Counted from the stretch's first letter, positions 1 to 14,032 are shown. The stretch: 64,000 nt of DNA from Pilatotrama ljubarskyi (GCA_022385805.1 MU277687.1:62001-126000); one strand, 5' to 3'. Translations and numbers: made by a program. Notes: generated from the letters alone by a model not told the origin.

Positions 1-2099
1 GCGACCATAGAGGAAGTCATCGCTGAAGGCAAAGCCATCATTGCCAAGGTCGGCGAGGTCAAGTATGACATGGCTCGGGACCGTGCTTTGAAGTGAGTAC
101 TGATGGAATACCGCAAGATAATCCGCCTTGTTCCTAATCGGCTGACGGTTCTCACAGGCCAATCCCGGAGGATGGCGAAGCTCTTGTAGATGCATACAAC
201 ACTGAGCTTCAGCGCCTCACGGCGCAGAAGAAGAACACCTGGCTTACCGTGCCATGGCTGTATTCCGAGTAAGATTTACGCTGTCTATGGCGAGCAGCCT
301 TACTGTCGGGCCGTGTTATGCTAATGCTCACGCCCCGATAGATGCTACCTGTGAGTCCGAGTCTTCACGAGGATGGAGACAGCCTGATCTTGAATTACAT
401 TATAACAGTTATCGCCTCGTCCGCTCGTTCTTCGTGCAGACAAACCACTGGAGAGACTATGATCCCTTCCTTGCACAGAAAGAAGCCACCTTCCAGAAGA
501 GTGCGCAAGCGATCTACCGTAAGTCGGCCGCCATCTAGAGGACCTCTCCAACATGTGATAATATGCACTCGCGCAGAGCTGGCAACTACTATGCACGAGC
601 TGGAGGAAGATAAGGAGACGCTGGCCTCGGACCCGGACAACCTCAAGGTCATCTTCAAGGAAATGATCCAGATGTGTCTATGGGGCAATGCCACTGTATG
701 TCTATGCGTTAACGGGCGCATTCGACCTACTTATGCGCGGAATCAGGACTTGTCTATGCTCACGCATATGTCGCATGAAGACATTCAGCGCCTGCAGACA
801 GTCGGCCGCGACGCTCAGGCTGCTCGGGCCGAGTATATTCTGCGAGATGATCAGGAGAAGGTCTGGCACCATCTCACAAGTCTTGCGGGGGAGACGGATT
901 CGCGAGTCGATTTCGTCCTAGACAATGGTCTGTACCACTCAAGAATGCTACCTTGCGGGTAATCTAACCACTGTCCTGGATTCCACAGCTGGCTTCGAGG
1001 TGCGTGTATTAATGATCGCCGATATGCTCACGGGGTTTGTGATGTGTCTAGCTCTTCACCGACTTCGTGTTTGCCGACTTCCTGGTGACCTACACTCCTT
1101 ACGTCTCTAAAGTCATCTTTCAGTACGTTTCTCACAGGCACCTCTCTCACTTAGACTGATGATCCCTCATTGACGAATCACAGCCCAAAGCTCATCCCCT
1201 GGTTCGTCTCGGACGTCACGCCTCCAGACTTCAAATCCACGACACAGTCGCTCCTCTCGCCGTCGTTCTTCCCACAGGAGAGCACCCCGGAGGGCGCGCC
1301 CGCGTCAGAATCCACCGAGGAGTCGCGTGCACATCTGTACGAGATGGTCAAGCGATGGGAGTCCTATATCGAGTCTGGCGTGTTCGCACTTTCCGTACCT
1401 ATCGACAGCCCTCTGGGCACTTCGGACGAGAAGGTATGTATGGATGCACCAAAGGAGTATGGGTGATGGCGGATTGAGCCTGCGCTGTAGGCGAACTTCT
1501 GGACCTCGCCCTATCCCTACTGGAATATGAAGGAGCTGGCTCCTAAGCTGCACGAGTCCCTGCAGGGCAGCAACCTCGTCGTCTTCAAGGTGGGTAATCA
1601 GCCGTCTCTTGGGTCTGGACGCCCGGCTGATTATCCTTGTCAGGGTGATCTGAAGTAAGTGTTGATCTGGGTGCCGTCAGGGTAGCTAAATGACATCCCT
1701 CAAATCGCTAGCTTCCGCAAGTAAATATGCAGCCGTTGTGCCCAAGCCTGGTGTGCTCTACTGACTGTACCTTCAAGGCTGACAGGAGACGTGCAATGGC
1801 CCCCGTCGACTCCCTTTGAGACAGCTATTGGTACATCATCCCTACCGTTGTGCCGGAGATGTCACTGACTGCCGATCCCAAGGTCCTATTGCTGGTTCAT
1901 TCCCCATCCTGAGCCTCCGGACGAACAAGGCCGACGTCATCGTCGCCGTCGACCAAGAGGTGGCCGACAAGTTGGACAAGAGCGGAGAGAAGTGGCGCTA
2001 CAACGGAAAGTAAGTGATTACCCGTGTTAGGTTACGTGCCGCCCTGGCTGACGGAATTCTAGGTACGCTTTGGTGCTTTTCCAGCCTCGCTCCGCGTAA
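1..2099 (+). CDS. DUF89/ARMT1-type damage-control phosphatase, 5' truncated
   Basis: The 3' part of a multi-exon gene cut by the left window edge. Spliced reading gives a protein with DNAGFE (in RVDFVLDNAGFELFTDF) and KGDLNFRKL, the metal- and phosphate-binding signatures of the DUF89 family (yeast YMR027W, human ARMT1). These are metal-dependent phosphatases thought to clear damaged or surplus sugar phosphates in the cytosol; that role is family knowledge. The first exons can be set at 1-92, 158-268, 342-350 and from 409. The 342-350 exon is only 9 nt yet restores the expected ECYLYRL motif. The last exon starts near 2063 and reads YALVLFQPRSA before TAA at 2097-2099. The missing start lies outside the window. 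The family call is strong; the substrate is unknown. Confidence 0.88.
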
Positions 2100-2260
2100 A
2101 GCTAGGACGCGGGATCTCTTCATGGCGCCGGAGTCACCAGGGTCCCATAAATGTGCTTGTATAGAAGAAGCTACTATTCAGTGTACCACGAAATAAGCTG
2201 CTCCGTACCACCCTTGATTTCATCACTCTTTTAGCTCGGATCTTCGTGCGAAAGCTGCAT

Positions 2261-4356
2261 CTACTCCTCGTCCTCGCTCAGCACGTCCTCTTCTCCTTTC
2301 CACTCCTCGTCCGGGCCCGCATACCGGTCACATAGCGCCCACAGCTGGTCCTTCAGCTCGCGCATCTCGTCAAACTCCAGCCCCATGCGCGTCACCACCT
2401 CTGCACGACGGTCGACGCACTCTTGCACGAGCGTCGCGTAAGTCGCGAGCCAGGGCGCCGTTGCGCTTGAAGTGGAGAGCGCGGAGAGGACGCGCTGCTT
2501 GTCTTCGGACTGCGAGAGAGATGGAGCAGAAAAACGCGGGAAGGAGGTTGGGGTTGAGTAAGGTCGTGCGTGGATGCTGTAGCAATGCGGCATGCCGGTT
2601 TCAGAGCACATTTACCAACGAATTGCGGGTATCACGAACCTGAACGGAGCGGGCGTCTTCGCGGAGAAGAACTCGTCGTACTTTGCGTACTCCGAGGCGC
2701 GGAGCCCTCGCGAGACCTGCAACCGAGCATACTCCGTCACAGGACCGTGCTTTATAGACAGTTAGCTGGGCCTATGGTCGGCTGTATGGGCCAGGCTCTC
2801 GAAGACTTACATTCCCGCTCTTCACGCTGGCTTCAGTCAGGGCAGAAAAGTCGTAGATCCGTTTCTCTACCCCTTGCGACCAAGCCACAGACGATGGCAC
2901 AGGATACATGCCCGCGAGATGTGATATGTTCAATGTCGCGGAGGCGTTGAGCATACTGCTCAGTGATGCGATATCGTATTCGGAGTTTTTAAGTCTGCGA
3001 GTAAACACTTAGCGTGAGGCGTGCGAGCAGTGCGATGGTGCGGTCGAACCTGAGTGGAAGGGTGGCGCTTTCGATATGAGTCGCGAGGATGGCCGAGGTG
3101 TGATATGGACTACGGAGCTGCCCATGTCCGATCAACATATATCGACGACGACCAACTCCCGATGTGTGAGACTTACGTCCACAGTCAGTCCATCCAGCCA
3201 ATCGCCTCGGCGCCATTTCGAGGGATGCTGCAGCGGTACGCTGATCGTGGACAAGGTTTCGAGGCTCCGGATACAGAGCGCGTCATTGATAACCTTCATG
3301 GCGTTTTGCTCCTAAGTCATCAGGCCGCTAAGCTGTTGTCAGGTAATTCATACATCTCAGCGGCGCACCTCATCTGCGCTCACTGGAGCATTTGAGGCGC
3401 TAGAGAGCAAGGGAAACGCCAGGGATGGCATTTTGGGATGTTCGTCTCGGAAACCCGTAAGGAAGGCGTCGGTGAAGCCGCCGAACGCATCACAGTCACT
3501 AAGAAGTTGGACGCCCTGAAAAGCGTATTAGCGATGCGCTCGAAGTCGCTGAAGATATTGCCGCACCTGCAGGGCGTCGCACTCCTCGACGAAGAGCCTG
3601 ACGTCGTTTTCCATGATCTCATGGTCCTACGAGCTGGTCAGACGTCTGCTCGAAAGCTGCGCTACTGGCGGCCCTTACGTGCTGATATTTCTCGAAAGCC
3701 TCCCTGCTTGCGTTCCACTCGCCCTCGGCGCGCTCCCATTCGGCGAGATCAGGGAGCTTCTGAGCGCTGCGAGGGTGGTAGTATACGCGGCTGTAATCGG
3801 ACCAAAAGCGGACGTTTGAGGTATCAGCTGTTGCGTCCTCATCCTGCTCGTCCGATTCACCCTGATCCAACCGCCGCTTGTATTCACTCTTTGGTATCGG
3901 GTCCTGGCGATATTCTACGACGCCGCCGTCCCTGAATCACAGGTGTAAGGGAGTATAGCATGCACGTAGGACGGGATGACATACCATTGGCTGACATCGG
4001 ATTCGTCAGTATTTCCGTAAAGCTCGTCGGATAGACCGCCGAAATGCGCTGTTTCCTACTCAGTCTGTGCAGATCTCATGTGTTTATCGCATGCCTACAT
4101 TTCCTGTCAAAGACAAGCAGCCTTGGGCAGAATGTCGGCTCTCCCTTGCGCCGGTGGGCATGAGCATGAGAAACTTCGCAGGGATGAGAGTTTGTAGGGT
4201 CACCTTGCTCGTTAGGCCTTCTCTGAACGATCTATCGTGGAAGACAAATGGATCCTCGTCCTCGCCATATGTACAATAGCTTTCTTGCGTGTTCCAAAAG
4301 TGCGTGCCGACAAAATTCGCAAGTGGCCCGGCCTGGATGTAAAGGATTTCCTTCAT
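2261..4356 (-). CDS. DML1: DML1/Misato-family protein (mitochondrial inheritance)
   Basis: The N-terminus MKEILYIQAGPLANFVGTHF followed by WNTQESY is the hallmark of Misato/DML1, a tubulin-like protein needed for mitochondrial distribution in yeast and fly. The exon runs through HDRSFREG and, after short introns, GEPTFCPRLLVFDR and GGLSDELYGN, all family features. Later exons hold an acidic stretch (ESDEQDEDATAD), a WSDYSRVYYHPRS segment, and near 2900 SEYDIASLSSMLNAS. The C-terminus is acidic (EEWKGEEDVLSEDEE) with the stop at 2261-2263. The start at 4356 was chosen because the conserved motif begins there; upstream in-frame sequence is not conserved. It shares a 136-bp divergent promoter with the Lon gene. 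Exon borders between 2612 and 3400 are less certain. Confidence 0.9.
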
Positions 4357-4492
4357 GGTTGCCAATTCAGACCAGGGGTGCACGAGCGCTTGGACGAGTA
4401 GCGTGATTCTGGGGAAGCGCCCGTAGCGACTGGACGTTTCCCCGCAGATGCCACTCGCACTGCAACCGCACACTCCTTGACCACCGACCACG

Positions 4493-7400
4493 ATGGCCGG
4501 CGCGACCCTCATCCCCGTCCTCACTCTCCCCCAGCCTCTCGTGCTCCTGCCGACTGCTAGGATACAGACTTTCCTAGACGAAGAAGCCGGCTTGAAGCTT
4601 GTCGAGCTCGTGCAGCGCTCCGACTCCCAGCTGGTCATCGGAACCGTCCCCTGTACTTCCACGTCTGAGGTCTACTCGTGGGGAACTGGAGCACGCATCG
4701 TACGTGTCGTCCGCACAGTTGCCAGATCCTCCGGCAAGGCTTTCCAAGTCACTCTGCATGGACTCACTCGCCTGCACTACCCCGATACCCACTCCGGCGC
4801 TCCTTTCAGCCCGAATGATCTCGTAGAGTTCGTAGCGGAACGTCCAAAGGCCGATGGGCCACCCTCCCAAGAGGCCGTCGCTGCATTCCGCGCCGCAGCT
4901 ACCAAGCTCTTGGAGCACCTCGCTCAGGATACTAATCAGCAATCCCGGCGAGACGTTTATGTCAAGATTTCCCATATGCTCGAGGAAGTCTCTGACGACA
5001 GAACGCCTTGGATGGCGGACGTGATCGTGGCGGGCATCAATAAGCTTGACTACAATGACAAACTCGGTGAGCACCTTTACATAGATCATTGTGGCCAGCG
5101 TTGCATGTGCAGTAGCCGCAGCGTGCTTCGCTGCTGCCTGTGCTACAACTCCGACTTTCTCGGACAGTCGACAGCTGTTGCCGCGGCAGCTGCCCATATG
5201 ATAATTCCGCGTCAGATTTTGCACGTGTATCTGTTCTGACCAAGACTCGTTGCAGCCTACTTGTCCGCTTCCGCGGTGGATGAACGTCTTCGACGTGCCA
5301 CCGAGCTCTTCGTGAAACAAGCTTCAATATCGGAAGTGACAAAGAAGATCGCACAGTCAATTGATGAGTCGCTGTCTAAGCAACAGAAGGAGTTCTTCCT
5401 GCGCCAACAGCTCGCGGCCATCCAGCGTGAGCTTCAGGCCCTCACACGGTCGTCAGGCGGCGCAAACCAGGATGGCGGCGCACGCCCTCCCAGTGGCCTA
5501 TCTGAGCTCGACGACCCGGAGCAAGCTGAGGCTGAGGATCTGGCAGATATAAAGAATAAGATTGAGGCCATGGCAAAGGACAGCGAGGAGCGGAAGATGG
5601 CCGTGCGCGAATGGAAGAGGTTCCAGCGCATACCCGCCGGAAGCGTGGAGCACGGGGTCATCAGGAACTACGTACGATTAGAGCAGCTCCTTCCTCCCAC
5701 ATACGTGCTTAATTTCGGTTATATAGCTCGAATGGCTCACTTCTATCCCCTGGCCGTCCTCGTCGGCATTCGCATCCTCTGCATCTTCGGACAAGTTGCG
5801 CGACCGCGCCTTCCTCGAGAACGCCCGCAGACAGCTGGACGAGGACCACTACGGCCTCGAGAAGATCAAGAAGCGGCTGATCGAGTACCTCGCCGTCGTC
5901 CGTCTCAAGCAGCTTCAAGCTGAGCGCGAGGCATCATTGGAGGCTTCCTCAGGCAACACGCCAGACAGTGCTTCGTCTGCTCACCGCACAGAAGGTGACG
6001 CGAATTCGCGTGCATTGGCGTTGATTTCGCAGGCGCTGAATTCCCGGCACGGTGCAGGGGCAGAGGGAAAGGAGAAGGGGCCGCAGGAGCGCAAGTCCGC
6101 CACGGCGGAGACAATGCCGCCCCCAACGCAGTCAACTGGAGATCAGCAGAAACCTAAACGAGGTGCCGCAAGCAAGGCCGTCAAGGGTCCGATTCTTTTG
6201 TGAGTCTGCCGAAGGTGCCAAGCGTGAACAGGAAGGGCTAAGAACCCGCCAGGTTCGTCGGCCCACCAGGCACAGGCAAGACGTCTCTGGGACAGTCCAT
6301 CGCGCGCGCTCTGGACAGGCCATTCCAGCGTATATCGCTCGGCGGCGTCCGGGACGAAGCAGAGATTAGGGGTCACAGGCGAACGTATGTCGCGAGCGGC
6401 CCAGGATCCATTGTCCAAGCTTTGCGCAAGGCGGGACGTCCGGATCCCGTCATCCTGCTGTAAGTCGTCTGTCCATCTTATGGACGTTTCGCGCAGCTAA
6501 TGTGATACCAGGGACGAGATAGACAAGATTGGACAGAGCAACTTCCACGGCGACCCTGCGGCCGCTCTGCTAGAGGTCCTGGATCCTGAGCAGAACCACT
6601 CCTTCAACGTAAGCCGCCGGTCATCCTATATTTCTAGGGTGTATCTGAGGTGTCCTTTCCAGGACCACTACATCAATGTCCCTATCGATCTCAGCCAAGT
6701 ACTCTTCATATGCACCTCGAACTCTCTGGAGACGATTTCTGCGCCTTTGCTAGATCGTTGCGAGATTGTGCATCTCTCCGGTTAGTTTCCTCGGCAGGAG
6801 CACCATCGAACGTATGTGCTGACCGCACCTCAGGGTACACCTATGACGAGAAGCTGCACATCGCGCGGAAGTTCCTGCTTCCCAAGCAACTCAAGGCGAG
6901 CGGTCTCACGCCCGAGCATGTGATGATCACCCAACCCGCCCTCCTGCGCATCGCGACCCACTATACACGCGAAGCCGGCGTCCGCTCTCTCGAGCGCGCC
7001 ATCGGCGCCGTCGTGCGATACAAGGCCGTGGAGTGGGCAGAGTATGTCGACAGCACCGGGAACTACGACATCGCCCGCGTGCCGTCCGTCTACACGGACG
7101 ACCGAGTTGCCGATCAGATCGCCGGAGGTGGCAAGACGTACAAGAAGGTCGTGGAGGAGCACGAGCTCGAGAAGATCCTGGGCATCGCGCGTTGGGACGA
7201 GGAGGAGATGCATCGCGAGGAGCGGCGCGGGCTCGTCTATGGGCTCGTCGTTACTGGGATGGGCGAGGGCGGTATACTGCCTATCGAGACGACCGCCGTG
7301 CCCGGGAGCGGGCAGCTGAAGCTGACCGGCAGCCTCGGGGAAGTGATCAAGGAGAGCGGCGAGCTTGCGCTGAGCTGGGTCAAGAGCCACGCGTACGACC

Positions 7401-7944
7401 TGTATATCACGAAGCTGCGCTCGCAGGACCCACTGAAGGTACCGGATCCCATCGACATCCACTTGCACTTGCCTTCCGGAGCGGTCAAGAAGGATGGGCC
7501 TTCTGCTGGCATAGCCATGGTGTGTCTTGGTGCTCATGGTGGAGGACATGCTGCTCATCCTTCTTAGACTTGTGCGTTTGTCTCGCTACTCACCGGCGCA
7601 TGCGTGCCAACGAATGTCGCTATGACCGGCGAGGTGCGTAGCCTGGCGTCACTATACCCTCGTTTCGATCTCTTACACCTGACTCTTAGATCACGCTCCG
7701 GGGAAAGGTGGGACCGGTCGGCGGCATCAAAGAGAAAGTCCTTGGCGCACATAGGGCGCGGATCACCAAGGTGATCCTTCCGTGGGCGAACCGCAAGGAC
7801 GTCGAGCACGACGTCCCGCCTGAGATCCGCTCCGAGATGCAGTTCGTCTTCGCGCGCACGATGGAGGAGGTCCTCGACGCGGCCTTTGGCAAGGGTGTCC
7901 TCAACTGGCGGCGCAACTTGGTGGTCATGGAGAGTCGGTTGTGA
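4493..7944 (+). CDS. LONP2: Peroxisomal Lon protease (LONP2/Pln type)
   Basis: An ATP-dependent AAA+ serine protease. The N-terminal Lon substrate domain starts [20 protein letters not shown] with no mitochondrial presequence. The coiled region [19 protein letters not shown] follows, then Walker [13 protein letters not shown], Walker B VILLDEIDKIG, and the protease domain with DGPSAGIAM (catalytic Ser) and the [12 protein letters not shown] region carrying the Lys of the dyad. The last three residues are Ser-Arg-Leu, a canonical PTS1, so the enzyme should act in the peroxisome matrix in protein quality control. A low-complexity insertion of about 80 residues (6000-6190), rich in Ser, Gln and Lys, precedes Walker A. 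The first intron (5067-5255, 189 nt) is unusually long for this gene. Convergent with the dehydrogenase downstream. Confidence 0.95.
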
Positions 7945-10340
<2,396 letters not shown>

Positions 10341-10576
10341 GACGAGAAGTACGAGGAAGAGTTTTGGTGACGCAGACAGCGCTCGGCCAAGTGAGCTCAG
10401 TAGTAAGTAAGCGCCCGACCTCCGCAAGCTCCGGGTTGCACCGTGACCAATCAGCGTCGTCGATGGGCTCAAGCGACTACGGATCATGGACACAGGATAT
10501 CATAAAATGGCATACAGACTACGCCACTCTTACAATAGGGTGATGTACAGTAATATAGGACGTAGCTCAGTTATAA
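10341..10576. other. Promoter side of the dihydrolipoamide dehydrogenase gene
   Basis: The upstream region of the E3 gene. No coding frame is supported. It ends at the left arm of the inverted-repeat element. Confidence 0.4.
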
Positions 10577-10775
10577 GGCTCACTCAATTCTTTATTTTAT
10601 CGCTCATTTTATTTCCCACGGAGTCCTGCAATGACGCAATGGACCAGTTTCTTGCCAGAGAAATTCCGCCCTCTTCCCACCGACCAGGTATTTTCTCTCG
10701 GAGGGACACCGACGGTCTGCACGTCTCCTCGCCGCAAGCTCCGCCGGTCTCGGCAGGCCGCGGGTGCTCGCACGC
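10577..10775 (+). repeat. Left arm of inverted repeat
   Basis: This 199-base arm pairs with 11186-11387. It is AT-rich at the outer end (TTTATTTTATCG) and GC-rich at the inner end. Confidence 0.8.
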
Positions 10776-11032
10776 GCGCGCACTAGTTCACGGGATGCGA
10801 ACCGACGCGTGCTAAGCGCCCAACACACTCCGGCGCGAATACATGCTGCATTCGAGCAGCCAATGTTTGGGGAAACAAACGGACAGCGGGACCATGTACA
10901 GTCCATACCATAGCATCAAAAACGAGTATTTACATGATCAGCCAGAGCGAGACGCGAGCCGGCCTGCACCGTGCACCAAATAAGCGCCCAAAGGTGCGAC
11001 GACACTCAGACTGCCATCGATGCAGATCTCAT

Positions 11033-11200
11033 TGTTTGTACTCCATGGCTCGATTTTCGACCCTGTGCCTTCGCCGTCTGCAGGAAACAAAGCAAAGCGT
11101 CCAGAGGATCAAACTGCTTGGGCTCACTCTTCTGGTAGAAGCCGAGGATCTCCAGGAAGAACTCCTTGCTTTCGCCATGCTCCCAGCGTGCGAGCACCCG
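11033..11200 (-). pseudogene. Coding-like fragment inside the inverted-repeat element
   Basis: The minus strand reads LARWEHGESKEFFLEILGFY then QKSEPKQFDPLDALLCFLQ with GC-ending codons typical of local genes. It begins at the arm/loop junction and has no convincing start. I do not recognise the protein. It may be a captured host-gene fragment or the remains of a gene split by the element. Confidence 0.3.
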
Positions 11201-11387
11201 CGGCCTGCCTCCGAGACCGGCGGAGCTTGCGGCGAGGAGACGTGCAGACCGTCGGTGTCCCTCCGAGAGAAAAAACCTGGTCGGTGGGAAGAGGGCGGAA
11301 TTTCTCTGGCAAGAAACTGGTCCATTGCGTCATTGCAGGACTCCGTGGGAAATAAAATGAGCGATAAAATAAAGAATTGAGTGAGCC
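11186..11387 (-). repeat. Right arm of inverted repeat
   Basis: Reverse complement of 10577-10775, with a 3-base insertion near 11208 and one substitution in the A-run near 11272. Confidence 0.8.
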
Positions 11388-11472
11388 TTCTGGCAAGAAA
11401 CTGGTCCATTGCGTCATTGCAGGACTCCGTGGGAAATAAAATGAGCGATAAAATAAAGAATTGAGTGAGCCT
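11305..11472 (+). repeat. 84-bp tandem duplication at element end
   Basis: Bases 11305-11388 and 11389-11472 are identical 84-base units by eye, running from TCTGGCAAGAAACTGG to GAGTGAGCCT. This doubles the right terminus and suggests a recent replication or insertion event. Confidence 0.85.
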
Positions 11473-11850
11473 ATAGTGTAAACGGCGATTGTCTCTGCTG
11501 ACCGGCCTGATCAACCGAGCTCCGCACACGCGAAGGCCAAGAGACAGTCCTGCGCGTTGGAGGTGTGTCCGGAGTTGGTCCGGAGATGCAAAGGGCAGTC
11601 GCGGGCATGGTCGCAGTCCGGGGGGTAGAACTGCACAGCTGCCGGCGACAGCGTGCAGTGGGCTTCCGTCCATACAGCCCGAGAGACACGAAGTCTCCTC
11701 CGCCTTAGAAGTCCACCGTAGGCGTGGGCTGCGCTGCAAGCCATGCGATCAGTCCATAGAAAGATGTGCACAAGCACAAGCACGTACGACGTCTGCTGCG
11801 CAGAACCTGCGTCCAAGGAGACAGTCCGAGAGATGCCTGCAAGGCGTCCG
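11473..11850. other. Spacer between inverted-repeat element and zinc-finger gene
   Basis: Probably 3' flank of the zinc-finger gene. A short Cys-containing minus-strand frame (11511-11816) is open, but nothing supports it as a gene. Confidence 0.35.
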
Positions 11851-13815
11851 TTACTCCTCTTCTACGCCCTCCGCGTCTTCGTCGTCGTCGAAGTCCTCAT
11901 CTTCTTCTTCCTCGAGCGCCGCCTCGGCCTCTGCCTGAGCTTGTGCAGCTGATGCAGCTTGAGCGATGGCCTGTTCCAACAGCTTGGTCTGCTCTTCGGA
12001 CAGCCATGAGAGCGAGAGAGGGGGTGGCGACGAAGTTGATTCCGTGCTCTCCGGAACAGCTGACGTTCCGACCGGAGAGGTGGTCGATATATCTACCGCC
12101 ATGGGCTCATCCTCAGCAGGCTGGTCTGGCGGTTCTTCTGGTGCGGCACCGGGTGGAACAGGGATTTCTTGGGGAATAACGGTCTGTTGTGCGCGAGCGA
12201 TAATACTGGCGAGCGTCGACTGGCTGACATGCGGCGGAGGCATGGGCGCAGGAGCAGTGGGGGGACCGAGGCCCTTCGCCACCTCGCCTTGCAACAAGCC
12301 ATGAATGGAGAGAACGATGTTTTGCGCCTCGAAGATGACGCGCGGGTCAATCTCGCCTTCCTCGGGTGGTGCGTGTTCGCCGTTTGACATGCCCCCAGCA
12401 CCAGTGGCGATGCCGTTCCACAGTTTCGCCCGACGGCTTATCTCCTCATCACCGTCCGCTTTCTCGACCTCAACCTCCTCAATCTCCGCATAAGCGCAAG
12501 CAGCATCCATCGCGTCGGCTTCGCCTGGTCGACCCTTTCCACCGGCTCGGCCCCTTGCATCCTTGTGACGCTTGATGGCGTCCCGCCGCGAGAATATTTT
12601 GTTACAGCCTGCGCACCGCCAAGCTTTCTTCTCGTGTAGAAGCGCGTGCCTCTTCAGGTCATGATTACGCACAAAAGAGGCGGGGCATTGCATACACCGG
12701 TAAGGACGATGTTCGAGCGTGTGGAAGCGTTGATGTGTGCGTAAGGAGTAGAGCCGGTGAAATGCCTTGCTGCATCCGGGAACAAGACAAGGGTAAACGG
12801 CGGTACCAATGTCCGGAGGTGGAGCAGATCCGCCGGGAGGCATATGCCAATGAGGGGGATGCACGGCGGGATTACCGATGTGTATGCCGCTGAGCACCCC
12901 GAGCATTTGCACGAGTCCCGCAAGCTCCTGCAGCGCCGGCATCCGCCCGTCAATAGCGCGTGGGGCCGATGTGACCGCGAAGAGAAAGACCTGATGAAGC
13001 TGGAGTTGAATGGAGGATATCAGCGCTGGGTCTATGGACGGGCGGTGGGCAGGGGCGGACGAGAGCGCGTGCGAGATGATGCGGACGGCTTCGCTGAGGT
13101 GATGCAGCAAGTCAGGCTGGTCGATGGCGACTCGCTTATGCGGGTGCTGGTAGCTGGGCGCGGGCGCAAGCTCGACATGGCGGCCACCCTCGTCCGCCTG
13201 GTCCCGCTTGCGCTTACCCTTGTCTAGCTGCATCGCCGGCGCGTCCGAGTTGCGCAGTGAGCCAAAAAGCACGTCTGATTTGGCCAGAGAGAGAACAATC
13301 TCCGTGAGGGTTCGTGCGAGGGGCTTTGATATCGACGACGCGGAGATGCACCGGTTGAAGACCTCGAGGAGATTCGCCCCTTCGATACCGGGTACCTGAG
13401 ACGCCGACATCGCAGACTGAACCACGGGGTTCTGGGAGGCGAATGAGAGGATGGCTTTCATCGTGAGCAAGGCCGCGTCTTGCTTCCTCCTGTATGCACT
13501 TGGTGGTGGAGCTTCTGGGTGAGCCAGAGGTTCCGGTGCTTGCGCCGAAGGCGCAGTACCCGCGCTACCTGCGGCCGCTGCGGCTTCAGCTTGAGCCTTG
13601 GCAATGTCTGCAAGCAGCTGGTCGCCAAGTCTGCGCGCCATCTCCTCGGCCTCCGCGTCTATGTCCTCGCCATCATCGTAGTCCTCGCCGCCCTCGCCTT
13701 CCTCATAATCCTCCTCTTCGTTGTACTCCTCGCCCTGAGCATCAGAGAAGTCAAAGTCAGGAAGTGTGATAGATGGAGCCATAGAGGAGCCGACGGCTGG
13801 GGGAGAGCAAGACAT
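11851..13815 (-). CDS. C2H2 zinc-finger transcription factor
   Basis: A single long exon of about 654 codons, unusual beside its intron-rich neighbours. Starting at 13815 it holds an acidic N-terminus (EEYNEEEDYEEGEGGEDYDD), an Ala-rich segment and a helical middle. Near residues 340-425 come three tandem zinc fingers: YPCLVPGCSKAFHRLYSLRT-HQRFH, YRCMQCPASFVRNHDLKRHALLH and WRCAGCNKIFSRRDAIKRHK. The third finger lacks an obvious fourth ligand (KRHKDARGRAGG). The C-terminus is Pro-rich and ends in an acidic tail (EEEEDEDFDDDEDAEGVEEE). A nuclear DNA-binding regulator is inferred; I know no named orthologue. A second in-frame ATG at 13782 (MAPSITLPDF) is an equally plausible start. Confidence 0.85.
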   Translation of the reverse strand: MSCSPPAVGSSMAPSITLPDFDFSDAQGEEYNEEEDYEEGEGGEDYDDGEDIDAEAEEMARRLGDQLLADIAKAQAEAAAAAGSAGTAPSAQAPEPLAHPEAPPPSAYRRKQDAALLTMKAILSFASQNPVVQSAMSASQVPGIEGANLLEVFNRCISASSISKPLARTLTEIVLSLAKSDVLFGSLRNSDAPAMQLDKGKRKRDQADEGGRHVELAPAPSYQHPHKRVAIDQPDLLHHLSEAVRIISHALSSAPAHRPSIDPALISSIQLQLHQVFLFAVTSAPRAIDGRMPALQELAGLVQMLGVLSGIHIGNPAVHPPHWHMPPGGSAPPPDIGTAVYPCLVPGCSKAFHRLYSLRTHQRFHTLEHRPYRCMQCPASFVRNHDLKRHALLHEKKAWRCAGCNKIFSRRDAIKRHKDARGRAGGKGRPGEADAMDAACAYAEIEEVEVEKADGDEEISRRAKLWNGIATGAGGMSNGEHAPPEEGEIDPRVIFEAQNIVLSIHGLLQGEVAKGLGPPTAPAPMPPPHVSQSTLASIIARAQQTVIPQEIPVPPGAAPEEPPDQPAEDEPMAVDISTTSPVGTSAVPESTESTSSPPPLSLSWLSEEQTKLLEQAIAQAASAAQAQAEAEAALEEEEDEDFDDDEDAEGVEEE

Positions 13816-14032
13816 GAATCACGCGATCGGGTGAAGAGATCTCGGTGCTATAATTTCGGATGTATGTTTGCCTGTGTTAGACCCAGAAGCCGATAGCCCC
13901 ATCAAAGTTACCAAATATGGACCATGCGACCCCGACGCGCCTCCTGCAAACACCTTGTCCTTGGACGTCCATGACGCACAGGCACACCTCGTCTACACGC
14001 TTCGCAATCTCACCAAAACGGTGCCAGCCCTC

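Larger units (their letters stand above)
10577..11472. mobile_element. Young inverted-repeat element, candidate non-autonomous transposon
   Basis: The left arm (10577-10775) is the near-perfect reverse complement of the right arm (11186-11387). By hand alignment the arms differ only by a 3-base indel and about one substitution over ~199 bases. Termini read GGCTCACTCAATTC. The loop is about 410 bp. The outer 84 bases of the right arm are duplicated in tandem (11305-11388 and 11389-11472). TATA lies next to both outer ends and may mark a target duplication. No transposase is encoded. A coding-like segment on the minus strand sits in the loop and runs into the right arm. Confidence 0.75.
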
